Shown one piece after another: positions 15,201-30,200 of a stretch of DNA of 64,000 nucleotides; the stretch's first letter is position 1; each line of letters opens with the position of its first letter. Position numbers and translations under genes: made by a program. The DNA lies in NCBI GenBank assembly GCA_963693285.1, contig OY848917.1:21892245-21956244 (forward strand), in the 5' to 3' direction. The DNA is from Xestospongia muta (Eukaryota > Porifera > Demospongiae > Haplosclerida > Petrosiidae). The notes beneath the pieces are model-generated. The model ran no database searches. It had not been told where the DNA came from and was given only the letters and a program-made list of their open reading frames with translations.

Positions 15201-18200
15201 CAGGATCCATTCACTTTAATTTCATTTCTTGCTCTCATACATTGCATATAACAATATAATAAATAAAATTGCAAAATGGATACACATAGATGCCACACAA
15301 TCTAAAACAATCATAGTACAGCCTGACAAGCTTCCTATGCAAGACATTGTAAACAATTAACGTTTATAAAAGCAATAGGGTAAATAAAATAACATTCAAT
15401 TTAAAACACTTAGAATTCATACTACATTATATCACACTTACCTCCTATTATATTGTAAACAACACATTCAGATGACAAGTAATCACACCAACATAAATTT
15501 AAAAAACAAAACAATAAAGTAAACAAAATCACAACAACACATTCAATATACTTTGAATTCATACTACATTATTTCAAAATTACATCCTATTACATTGTAA
15601 AAAACACATTTAGATGACAAATAATAACAGCAAACATAAATGTATAAACAAAAAGCAATACTGTAAACAAAATCACAACAACACATTCAGTATGCTCAAA
15701 ATGCATACTAAGTTACAGCTATAAAATGCTCAAAATATACCTAAAAAGAAACCTAGCAAGAAGCTTCAACTCTTATTATTGATAGATATCGAATGTTATA
15801 CCAATCACAGTTAGGGTTACGAAATCCATTGCTGATACAGAAATCAAAAGTTACAGGATCCATTCACTTTAATTTCATTTCTTGCTCTCATACGTTGCAT
15901 ATAACAATATAATAAATAAAGTTGCAAAAATGGATACACATAGATGCCACACAATCTAAAACAATCATAGTACAGCCTGACAAGCTTCCTATGCAAGACA
16001 TTGTAAACAATTAACGTTTATAAAAGCAATAGGGTAAATAAAATAACATTCAATTTAAAACACTTAGAATTCATACTACATTATATCACACTTACCTCCT
16101 ATTATATTGTAAACAACACATTCAGATGACAAGTAATCACGCCAACATAAATTTAAAAAACAAAACAATAAAGTAAACAAAATCACAACAACACATTCAA
16201 TATACTTTGAATTCATACTACATTATATCAAAATTACATCCTATTATATTGTAAAGAACATATTTAGATGACAAGTCATCGCACCAACATAAATGTGAAA
16301 AATAAAACAATAGAGTAAACAAAATGACAAGAACGCATTCAATATATTTAAAATTCATCTTAATTCTCTTACATCCTCATTAATATAATCTTAACTAATT
16401 AAGGCATAAAAATGGCTTACTACTTCAAGCTCTGTAAAAACTACTACTTTAATTCTTAAACCACTTGAATTAAAACTTCTAAAACCATATACCTTATGTA
16501 AAAACATAAATGTCTGTATAAAATAATCTTTAAAGTCTTCTAGTTTTGTAATTATTTTGGCACAAACAGAACAATAACAAGAAAGCTATAGATATAGCTA
16601 CAATATGCTTAAAATATAGGTAGAGAAACAACTTAGCAAGAAGATTTGAGTATTATTAGTGATACCCAATGTCGTATCACACACAGTTAGGGTTAATAAA
16701 ATTCATTGTTGATATAGCTATCAGCTGTTAAAGGATGCATTTTAATGTCATTTGTAGCTTTCATAAGCTCCAATTACAATATAATGAATAAAATTGTAAA
16801 TGTGAATACATATAGATACCACACAATCTAAAACAATTATGGTACACCCTTACAAGCTTCCCATCATAGCTATTAAAGACTATTAATGTTAATAAAAACA
16901 ATAAGGTAACTAAATAACAACTTTCAATTCAAATGACTTAGAATTAATACTACATTATATCACACTTACCAACTATTATATTTTAAACAACATATTCAGA
17001 TGACAAGTAATCACACCAACATAAATTATAAAACAAAACAATAAAGTAAACAAAATCACAACAACACATTCAATATACTTTGAATTCATACTACATTATT
17101 TCAAAATTACATCCTATTACATTGTAAAAAACACATTTAGATGACAAATAATAACAGCAAACATAAATGTATAAACAAAAAGCAATACTGTAAACAAAAT
17201 CACAACAACACATTCAGTATGCTCAAAATGCATACTAGTTACAGCTATAAAATGCTCAAAATATACCTAAAAAGAAACTTAGCAAGAAGCTTCAACTCTT
17301 ATTATTGATAGATATCGAATGTTATACCAATCACAGTTAGGGTTACGAAATCCATTGCTGATACAGAAATCAACAGTTACAGGATCCATTCACTTTAATT
17401 TCATTTCTTGCTCTCATACGTTGCATATAACAATATAATAAATAAAATTGCAAAAATGGATACACATAGATGCCACACAATCTAAAACAATCATAGTACA
17501 GCCTGACAAGCTTCCCATGCAAGACATTGCAAACAATTAACGTTTATAAAAGCAATAGGGTAAATAAAATAACATTCAATTTAAAAAACTTTGAATTCAT
17601 ACTACATTATATCACACTTACCTCCTATTACATTGTAAACAACACATTCAGATGACAAGTAATCACGCCAACATAAATTTAAAAAACAAAACAATAAAGT
17701 AAACAAAATCACAACAACACATTCAATATACTTTGAATTCATACTACATTATATCAAAATTACATCCTATTATATTGTAAAGAACATATTTAGATGACAA
17801 GTCATCGCACCAACATAAATGTGAAAAACAAAACAATAGAGTAAACAAAATGACAAGAACGCATTCAATATATTTAAAATTCATCTTAATTCTCTTACAT
17901 CCTCATTAATATAATCTTAACTAATTAAGGCATAAAAATGGCTTACTACTTCAAGCTCTGTAAAAACTACTACTTTAATTCTTAAACCACTTGAATTAAA
18001 ACTTCTAAAACCATATACCTTATGTAAAAACATAAATGTCTGTATAAAATAATCTTTAAAGTCTTCTAGTTTTGTAATTATTTTGGCACAAACAGAACAA
18101 TAACAAGAAAGCTATAGATATAGCTACAATATGCTTAAAATATAGGTAGAGAAACAACTTAGCAAGAAGATTTGAGTATTATTAGTGATACCCAATGTCG

Positions 18201-21200
18201 TATCACACACAGTTAGGGTTAATAAAATTCATTGTTGATATAGCTATCAGCTGTTAAAGGATGCATTTTAATGTCATTTGTAGCTTTCATAAGCTCCAAT
18301 TACAATATAATGAATAAATATGTAAGTGTGAATACATATAGATACCACACAATCTAAAACAATTGTGGTACACCCTTACAAGCTTCCCATCATAGCTATT
18401 AAAGACTATTAATGTTAATAAAAACAATAAGGTAACTAAATAACAACTTTCAATTCAAATGACTTAGAATTAATACTACATTATATCACACTTACCAACT
18501 ATTATATTTTAAACAACATATTCAGATGACAAGTCATCACACCAACATAAATGTGAAAAATAAAACAATGGAGTAAACAAAATCACAACAACACATTCAA
18601 TATACTTAAATTCATACTACATTGTATCAAAATTATATCCTATTATATTGTAAAAGGCACATTCAAATAAGCACTTTTAAAAACATAAATGTGGAAATGA
18701 AAACAATACAACAAATAAAATGACAACAACTTGTACAATAAGCTCAAAATTTATACTAGAATATAGCTACAATATTCTTGAAATATAGGTAGAGAAACAA
18801 CTTAGTAAGAAGATTCGAGCATTATTAGTGATACCCAATGTCATATCGCACGCAGTTAGGGTTAATAAAATTCATTGTTAATATAGCTATCAGCTGTTAA
18901 AAGATGCACTTTAATGTCATTTGTGGCTTTCATAAGCTGCAATTACAATATAATGAATAAAATTTCAAATGTGAATACATATAGATACCACACAATCTAA
19001 AACAATTATGGTATACCCTTACAAGCTTCCCATCATAGGTATTAAAGACTATTAATCTTAATAAAAACAATAGGGTAACTAAATAACAACTTTCAATTCA
19101 AATGACTTAGAATTAATACTACATTATATCATACTTACCGGCTATTATATTTTAAACAACACATTCAGATGACAAGTCATCGCACCAACATAAATGTGAA
19201 AAATAAAACAATAGAGTAAACAAAATGACAACAACACATTCAATATTTAAAATTCATCTTAATTCTATTACATCCTCATTAATATAATCTTAACTAATTA
19301 AGGCATAAAAATGGCTTACTACTTCAAGCTCTGTAAAAACTACTACTTTCATTCTTAAACCACTTGAAATAAAACTTCTAAAACCATATACCTTATGTAA
19401 AAACATAAATGTCTGTATAAAATAATCTTTAAAGTCTTCTAGTTTTGTAATTATTTTGGCACAAACAGAACAATAACAAGAAAGAAGAAAAACATTGTGC
19501 TGCTCTTATACTGGTGCTACCACCTGCTTTATATACTTCTTAGAGTTAGGTAAAGTAGTCTTATATCGTTAACATATCTATGCTGTCTTCTCTAATAGTT
19601 ATTATCCATGCACATAACTTAAACAATACAGTTCATTCTCATCATCTCAATTACCTTAGTAACAACATTGACATCGACATTATGGTTGAGAAATAGTTCA
19701 ACGATGTCTCTATGTCCTTTAGAACTTGCATAATGAAGAGCTGCCCATCCTCTCTATTAAAAAAAACACACAAACAATAAACTGTAAAGTGTAACTACTA
19801 ACACTCTGTATTTCACTCGATATTTCTAAGAATTCAAAGCTAAACAAATGATGCTTTAATTCATGTCCATTACTGCTATTTTGGTGTGTCCATCTCAACT
19901 GATTATTGGAAAATTATGAAAAAGTGATCTCTATACATCTGATGGTGTCCAATAACAATACGTAGGAAAACTAGTTAACAAATATGTTATAAAAACAAAT
20001 GACATTTTTTCAAATATTCTAATAAAGTCTTTGCATCCTCTTCTACTTCTAATCTTCATCATATCTGGCATATTCTTAAAGACAATTTTCAACCTTTATT
20101 ATCATAGTAAACAACTAATATTTCTCTTTAAAGAAAAGGATTTACAATTTATCTTTAGTTATACTGACTGTCTCATATAACATATGCACATCAACACTTA
20201 CTTTGTCAACAAGATCTAGTTTGGCTCCTTTCTGTGCTAAAATAAAAACAACATCTTTGTGTCCATTCTCTGCTGCTAACATGACTGCACTCATTCCACC
20301 CTAAATATATTATTAATTACCACATTAACATGAATCATAACATCAATATATTACCTTTACCAACACTTAGATGTATCAGTACACTAGTAACATTACAAAC
20401 TTAGACAAAATTATGTATAGTCAAGCAAATTATGAGTCAAATAACTTTCAATAATTGGACATTATAAATACAAATTTGAAACTTTACAAGAAACTTCAAG
20501 CATTATTATATAATTCATACTACATTATATCAAATTTACATATTATTGTATTATGAAGGACACATTCAAATGATAAGCAATAACAGCTGCATAAATGTGG
20601 AAACAAAAAGCAATAACATAAACAAAATAACAACAACCCATTCAATAAGCTCAAAATTCATACTAGAATATAGCTACAATATGCTTAACATGTAAGTAGT
20701 AAAACAACTTAGCAAAAGATTTAAGCATTATTAGTGATACCCAATGTCATATCACACACAATTAGGGTTAATAAAATTCATTGCTGATATAGCTATCAGT
20801 AGTTAAAGAATGCACTTCAATGTCATTTGTGGCTTTCATAAGCTGCAATTACAATATAATGAATAAAATTGTAAATGTGAATACATATAGATATTACACA
20901 ATCTAAAAAAATTATGGTACACCCTTACAAGCTTCCCATCATAGCTATTAAAAACTATTAATGTTAATAAAAACAATAGGGTAACTAAATAACAACTTTC
21001 AATTCAAATGACTTAGAATTAATACTACATTATATCACACTTACCAACTATTATATTTTAAACAACATATTCAGATGACAAGTCATCACACCAACATAAA
21101 TGTGAAAAATAAAACAATAGAGTAAACAAAATCACAACAACACATTCAATATACTTAAAATTTATACTACATTATATCAAAATTATATCCTATTATATTG

Positions 21201-24200
21201 TAAAGGACACATTCAAATAAGTACTTACAAAAACATAAATGTGGAAATGAAAACAATACAGTAAACAAAATGATAATAACTCATACTAGAATATAGCTAC
21301 AATATGCTTAAAATGTAAGTAGTAAAACAACTTAGCAAGAAGATTCGAGCATTATTAGTGATACCCAATGTCATATCACACACAATTAGGGTTAATAAAA
21401 TTCATTGCTGATATAGCTATTAGTAGTTAAAGAATGCACTTCAATGTCATTTGTGACTTTCATAAGCTGCAATTACAATATAATGAATAAAATTGCAAAT
21501 GTGAATACATATAGATACCACACAATCTAAAACAATTGTGGTACACCCTTACAAGCTTCCCATCATAGCTATTAAAAACTATTAATGTTAATAAAAACAA
21601 TAAGGTAACTAAATAACAACTTTCAATTCAAATGACTTAGAATTAATACTACATTATATCACACTTACCAACTATTGTATTTTAAACAGCATATTCAGAT
21701 GACAAGTCATCACACCAACATAAATGTGAAAAATAAAACAATAGAGTAAACAAAATCACAACAACACATTCAATATACTTAAAATTTATACTACAATATA
21801 TCAATATTATATCCTATTATATTGTAAAGGACACATTCAAATAAGTACTTACAAAAACATAAATGTGGAAATGAAAACAATACATTAAACAAAATGATAA
21901 TAACTCATACTAGAATATAGCTACAATATGCTTAAAATGTAAGAAGTAAAACAACTTAGCAAAAAGATTTAAGCATTATTAGTGATACCCAATGTCATAT
22001 CACACACAATTAGGGTTAATAAAATTCATTGCTGATATAGCTATTAGTACTTAAAGAATGCACTTCAATGTCATTTGTGGCTTTCATAAGCTGCAATTAC
22101 AATATAATGAATAAAATTGTAAATGTGAATACATACAGATACCACAAAATCTAAAAAAATTGTGGTACACCCTTACAAGCTTCCCATCATAGCTATTAAA
22201 AACTATTAATGTTAATAAAAACAATAGGGTAACTAAATAACAACTTTCAATTCAAATGACTTAGAATTAATACTACATTATATCACACTTACAAACTATT
22301 ATATTTTAAACAACATATTCAGATGACAAGTCATCACACCAACATAAATGTGAAAAATAAAACAATAGAGTAAACAAAATCACAACAACACATTCAATAT
22401 ACTTAAAATTTATACTACATTATATCAAAATTATATCCTATTATATTGTAAAGGACACATTCAAATAAGTACTTACAAAAACATAAATGTGGAAATGAAA
22501 ACAATACAGTAAACAAAATGATAATAACTCATACTAGAATATAGCTACAATATGCTTAAAATGTAAGAAGTAAAACAACTTAGCAAAAAGATTTAAGCAT
22601 TATTAGTGATACCCAATGTCATATCACACACAATTAGGGTTAATAAAATTCATTGCTGATATAGCTATTAGTACTTAAAGAATGCACTTCAATGTCATTT
22701 GTGGCTTTCATAAGCTGCAATTACAATATAATGAATAAAATTGTAAATGTGAATACATGTAGATACCACACAATCTAAAACAATTGTGGTACACCCTTAC
22801 AAGCTTCCCATCATAGCTATTAAAAACTATTAATGTTAATAAAAACAATAGGGTAACTAAATAACAACTTTCAATTCAAATGACTTAGAATTAATACTAC
22901 ATTATATCACACTTACCGACTATTATATTTTAAACAACATATTCAGATGACAAGTCATCACACCAACATAAATGTGAAAAATAAAACAATAGAGTAAACA
23001 AAATCACAACAACACATTCAATATACTTAAAATTTATACTACATTATATCAAAATTATATCCTATTATATTGTAAAGGACACATTCAAATAAGTACTTAC
23101 AAAAACATAAATGTGGAAATGAAAACAATACAGTAAACAAAATGATAATAACTCATACTAGAATATAGCTACAATATGCTTAAAATGTAAGAAGTAAAAC
23201 AACTTAGCAAAAAGATTTAAGCATTATTAGTGATACCCAATGTCATATCACACACAATTAGGGTTAATAAAATTCATTGCTGATATAGCTATTAGTAGTT
23301 AAAGAATGCACTTCAATGTCATTTGTGGCTTTCATAAGCTGCAATTACAATATAATGAATAAAATTGTAAATGTGAATACATATAGATACCACACAATCT
23401 AAAACAATTGTGGTACACCCTTACAAGCTTCCCATCATAGCTATTAAAAACTATTAACGTTAATAAAAACAATAAGGTAACTAAATAACAACTTTCAATT
23501 CAAATGACTTAGAATTAATACTACATTACATCACACTTACCGGCTATTATATTTTAAACAACATATTCAGATGACAAGTCATCACACCAACATAAATGTG
23601 AAAAATAAAACAATAGAGTAAACAAAATCACAACAACACATTCAATATACTTAAATTCATACTAGATTTATCAAAATTATATCCTATTATATTGTAAAGT
23701 ACACATTCAAATAAGTACTTACAAAAACATAAATGTGGAAATGAAAACAATACAGTAAACAAAATGATAATAACTCATACTAGAATATAGCTACAATATG
23801 CTTAAAATGTAAGAAGTAAAACAACTTAGCAAAAAGATTTAAGCATTATTAGTGATACCCAATGTCATATCACACACAATTAGGGTTAATAAAATTCATT
23901 GCTGATATAGCTATTAGTAGTTAAAGAATGCACTTCAATGTCATTTGTGGCTTTCATAAGCTGCAATTACAATATAATGAATAAAATTGCAAATGTGAAT
24001 ACATATAGATACCACACAATCTAAAACAATTGTGGTACACCCTTACAAGCTTCAATCATAGCTATTAAAAACTATTATTGTTAATAAAAACAATAAGGTA
24101 ACTAAATAACAACTTTCAATTCAAATGACTTAGAATTAATACTACATTATATCACACTTACCAACTATTATATTTTAAACAACATATTCAGATGACAAGT

Positions 24201-27200
24201 CATCACACCAACATAAATGTGAAAAATAAAACAATAGAGTAAACAAAATCACAACAACACATTCAATATACTTAAAATTTATACTACATTATATCAAAAT
24301 TATATCCTATTATATTGTAAAGGGCACATTCAAATAAGTACTTACAAAAACATAAATGTGGAAATGAAAACAATACAGTAAACAAAATGATAATAACTCA
24401 TACTAGAATATAGCTACAATATGCTTAAAATGTAAGAAGTAAAACAACTTAGCAAAAAGATTTAAGCATTATTAGTGATACCCAATGTCGTATCACACAC
24501 AATTAGAGTTAATAAAATTCATTGCTGATATAGCTATTAGTACTTAAAGAATGCACTTCAATGTCATTTGTGGCTTTCATAAGCTGCAATTACAATATAA
24601 TGAATAAAATTGTAAATGTGAATACATATAGATACCACACAATCTAAAACAATTGTGGTACACCCTTACAAGCTTCCCATCATAGCTATTAAAAACTATT
24701 AATGTTAATAAAAACAATAAGGTAACTAAATAACAACTTTCAATTCAAATGACTTAGAATTAATACTACATTATATCACACTTACCAACTATTATATTTT
24801 AAACAACATATTCAGATGACAAGTCATCACACCAACATAAATGTGAAAAATAAAACAATAGAGTAAACAAAATCACAACAACACATTCAATATACTTAAA
24901 ATTTATACTACATTATATCAAAATTATATCCTATTATATTGTAAAGGACACATTCAAATAAGTACTTACAAAAACATAAATGTGGAAATGAAAACAATAC
25001 AGTAAACAAAATGATAATAACTCATACTAGAATATAGCTACAATATGCTTAAAATGTAAGAAGTAAAACAACTTAGCAAAAAGATTTAAGCATTATTAGT
25101 GATACCCAATGTCATATCACACACAATTAGGGTTAATAAAATTCATTGCTGATATAGCTATTAGTACTTAAAGAATGCACTTCAATGTCATTTGTGGCTT
25201 TCATAAGCTGCAATTACAATATAATGAATAAAATTGTAAATGTGAATACATATAGATACCACACAATCTAAAACAATTGTGGTACACCCTTACAAGCTTC
25301 CCATCATAGCTATTAAAAACTATTAATGTTAATAAAAACAATAGGGTAACTAAATAACAACTTTCAATTCAAATGACTTAGAATTAATACTACATTATAT
25401 CACACTTACCGACTATTATATTTTAAACAACATATTCAGATGACAAGTCATCACACCAACATAAATGTGAAAAATAAAACAATAGAGTAAACAAAATCAC
25501 AACAACACATTCAATATACTTAAAATTTATACTACATTATATCAAAATTATATCCTATTATATTGTAAAGGACACATTCAAATAAGTACTTACAAAAACA
25601 TAAATGTGGAAATGAAAACAATACAGTAAACAAAATGATAATAACTCATACTAGAATATAGCTACAATATGCTTAAAATGTAAGTAGTAAAACAACTTAG
25701 CAAGAAGATTCGAGCATTATTAGTGATACCCAATGTCATATCACACACAATTAGGGTTAATAAAATTCATTGCTGATATAGCTATTAGTACTTAAAGAAT
25801 GCACTTCAATGTCATTTGTGACTTTCATAAGCTGCAATTACAATATAATGAATAAAATTGCAAATGTGAATACATATAGATACCACACAATCTAAAACAA
25901 TTATGGTACACCCTTACAAGCTTCCCATCATAGCTATTAAAAACTATTAATGTTAATGAAAACAATAAGGTAACTAAATAACAACTTTCAATTCAAATGA
26001 CTTAGAATTAATACTACATTATATCACACTTACAAACTATTATATTTTAAACAACATATTCAGATGACAAGTCATCACACCAACATAAATGTGAAAAATA
26101 AAACAATAGAGTAAACAAAATCACAACAACACATTCAATATACTTAAAATTTATACTACATTATATCAAAATTATATCCTATTATATTGTAAAGGACACA
26201 TTCAAATAAGTACTTACAAAAACATAAATGTGGAAATGAAAACAATACAGTAAACAAAATGATAATAACTCATACTAGAATATAGCTACAATATGCTTAA
26301 AATGTAAGTAGTAAAACAACTTAGCAAAAAGATTTAAGCATTATTAGTGATACCCAATGTCATATCACACACAATTAGGGTTAATAAAATTCATTGCTGA
26401 TATAGCTATTAGTAGTTAAAGAATGCACTTCAATGTCATTTGTGGCTTTCATAAGCTGCAATTACAATATAATGAATAAAATTGCAAATGTGAATACATA
26501 TAGATACCACACAATCTAAAACAATAGTGGAACACTCTTACAAGCTTCCCATCATAGCTATTAAAAACTATTAATGTTAATAAAAACAATAAGGTAACTA
26601 AATAACAACTTTCAATTCAAATGACTTAGAATTAATACTACATTATATCACACTTACCAACTATTATATTTTAAACAACATATTCAGATGACAAGTAATC
26701 ACACCAACATAAATTTAAAAAACAAAAAAAATACAGTAAACAAAATCACAACAACACATTCAATATACTTTGAATTCATACTACATTATATCAAAATTAC
26801 ATCCTATTATATTGTAAAAAAACACATTTAGATAACAAGTAATAACAGCAAACATAAATGTGTAAACAAAAAGCAATGCTGTAAACAAAATCACAACAAC
26901 ACATTTTAGTACGCTCAAAATGCATACTAGATTATAGCTATAAAATGCTCAAAATATACCTAAAAAGAAACCTAGCAAGAAGCTTCAACTCTTATTATTG
27001 ATAGATATCGAATGTTATACTAATCACAGTTAGGGTTACGAAATCCGTTGCTGATACAGAAATTGATTATTACAGGATCTATTCATTTTAATCTCATTTC
27101 TTGCTCTCATAAGTTGCATATAACAATATAATAAATAAAATTGCAAAAATGCATAGACATAGATATCACACATAATGAAACAATCATAGTACAGCCTGAC

Positions 27201-30200
27201 AAGTTTCCCATGCAAGACATTGCAAACAATTAACGTTTATACAAACAATAGGGTAAATAAAATAACATTCAATTTAAAACACTTAGAATTCATACTACAT
27301 TATATCACACTTACCACCTATTATATTGTAAACAACACATTCAGATGACAAGTAATCACACCAACATAAATTTAAAAAACAAAACAATAAAGTAAACAAA
27401 AACACAACAACAAATTCAATATACTTTGAATTCATACTACATTATATCAAAATTAAATCCTATTATATTGTAAAGAACACATTTAGATGACAAGTAATAA
27501 CAGCAAACATAAATGTGTAAATAAACAGCAATACTGTAAACAAAATCACAACAGCACATTCAGTATGCTCAAAATGCATACTAGGTTATAGCTATAAAAT
27601 GCTCAAAATATACCTAAAAAGAAACTTAGCAAGAAGCTTCAACTCTTATTATTGATAGATATCGAATGTTATACCAATCACAGTTAGGGTTACGAAATCC
27701 ATTGCTGATACAGAAATCAACAGTTACAGGATCCATTCACTTTAATTTCATTTCTTGCTCTCATACGTTGCATATAACAATATAATAAATAAAATTGCAA
27801 AAATGGATACACATAGATGCCACACAATCTAAAGCAATCATAGTACAGCATGACAAGCTTCCCATGCAAGACATTGCAAACAATTAACGTTTATAAAAGC
27901 AATAGGGTAAATAAAATAACATTCAATTTAAAAAACTTTGAATTCATACTACATTATATCACACTTACCTCCTATTATATTGTAAACAACACATTCAGAT
28001 GACAAGTAATCATGCCAACATAAATTTAAAAAACAAAACAATAAAGTAAACAAAATCACAACAACACATTCAATATACTTTGAATTCATACTACATTATA
28101 TCAAAATTACATCCTATTATATTGTAAAGAACATATTTAGATGACAAGTCATCGCACCAACATAAATGTGAAAAACAAAAAATAGAGTAAACAAAATGAC
28201 AACAACACATTCAATATATTTAAAATTCATCTTAATTCTCTTACATCCTCATTAATATAATCTTAACTAATTAAGGCATAAAAATGGCTTATTACTTCAA
28301 GCTCTGTAAAAACTACTACTTTAATTCTTAAACCACTTGAAATAAAACTTCTAAAACCATATACCTTATGTAAAAACATAAATGTCTGTATAAAATAAAA
28401 TTTAAAGTCTTCTAGTTTTGTAATTATTTTGGCACAAACAGAACAATAACAAGAAAGCTATAGATATAGCTACAATATGCTTAAAATATAGGTAGAGAAA
28501 CAACTTAGCAAGAAGATTTGAGTATTATTAGTGATACCCAATGTCGTATCACACACAGTTAGGGTTAATAAAATTCATTGCTGATATAGCTATTAGTACT
28601 TAAAGAATGCACTTCAATGTCATTTGTGGCTTTCATAAGCTGCAATTACAATATAATGAATAAAATTGCAAATGTGAATACATATAGATATTACACAATC
28701 TAAAACAATTGTGGTACACCCTTACAAGCTTCCCATCATAGCTATTAAAAACTATTAATGTTAATAAAAACAATAGGGTAACTAAATAACAACTTTCAAT
28801 TCAAATGACTTAGAATTAATACTACATTATATCACACTTACCAACTATTATATTTTAAACAACATATTCAGATGACAAGTCATCACACCAACATAAATGT
28901 GAAAAATAAAACAATAGAGTAAACAAAATCACAACAACACATTCAATATACTTAAAATTTATTCTACATTATATCAAAATTATATCCTATTATATTGTAA
29001 AGGACACATTCAAATAAGTACTTACAAAAACATAAATGTGGAAATGAAAACAATACAGTAAACAAAATGATAATAACTCATACTAGAATATAGCTACAAT
29101 TTGCTTAAAATGTAGGTAGTAAAACAACTTAGCAAGACGATTCGAGCATTATTAGTGATACCCAATGTCGTATCACCCACAATTAGGGTTAATAAAATTC
29201 ATTGCTGATATAGCTATTAGTACTTAAAGAATGCACTTCAATGTCATTTGTGGCTTTCATAAGCTGCAATTACAATATAATGAATGAAATTGCAAATGTG
29301 AATACATATAGATACCACACAATCTAAAACAATTGTGGTACACCCTTACAAGCTTCCATCATAGCTATTAAAAACTATTAATGTTAATAAAAACAATAGG
29401 GTAACTAAATAACAACTTTCAATTCAAATGACTTAGAATTAATACTACATTATATCACACTTACCGACTATTATATTTTAAACAACATATTCAGATGACA
29501 AGTCATCACACCAACATAAATGTGAAAAATAAAACAATAGAGTAAACAAAATCACAACAACACATTCAATATACTTAAAATTTATACTACATTATATCAA
29601 AATTATATCCTATTATATTGTAAAGGACACATTCAAATAAGTACTTACAAAAACATAAATGTGGAAATGAAAACAATACAGTAAACAAAATGATAATAAC
29701 TCATACTAGAATATAGCTACAATATGCTTAAAATGTAAGAAGTAAAACAACTTAGCAAAAAGATTTAAGCATTATTAGTGATACCCAATGTCATATCACA
29801 CACAATTAGGGTTAATAAATTCATTGCTGATATAGCTATTAGTAGTTAAAGAATGCACTTCAATGTCATTTGTGGCTTTCATAAGCTGCAATTACAATAT
29901 AATGAATAAAATTGCAAATGTGAATACATATAGATACCACACAATCTAAAACAATTGTGGTACACCCTTACAAGCTTCAATCATAGCTATTAAAAACTAT
30001 TAATGTTAATAAAAACAATAAGGTAACTAAATAACAACTTTCAATTCAAATGACTTAGAATTAATACTACATTATATCACACTTACCAACTATTATATTT
30101 TAAACAACATATTCAGATGACAAGTAATCACACCAACATAAATGTGAAAAATAAAACAATAGAGTAAACAAAATCACAACAACACATTCAATATACTTAA

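Larger units (their letters stand above)
19260..20480. repeat. Duplicated exon block A-B with flanks, between the two arrays
   Basis: About 1.2 kb of low-copy DNA holds exons 5 and 4. The left part matches 39.05-39.85 kb (around exon 3). The right part matches 2.75-3.40 kb (around exon 6). So the block looks like the parental A-B pair, with its halves found separately at the two outer array edges. Confidence 0.78.
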
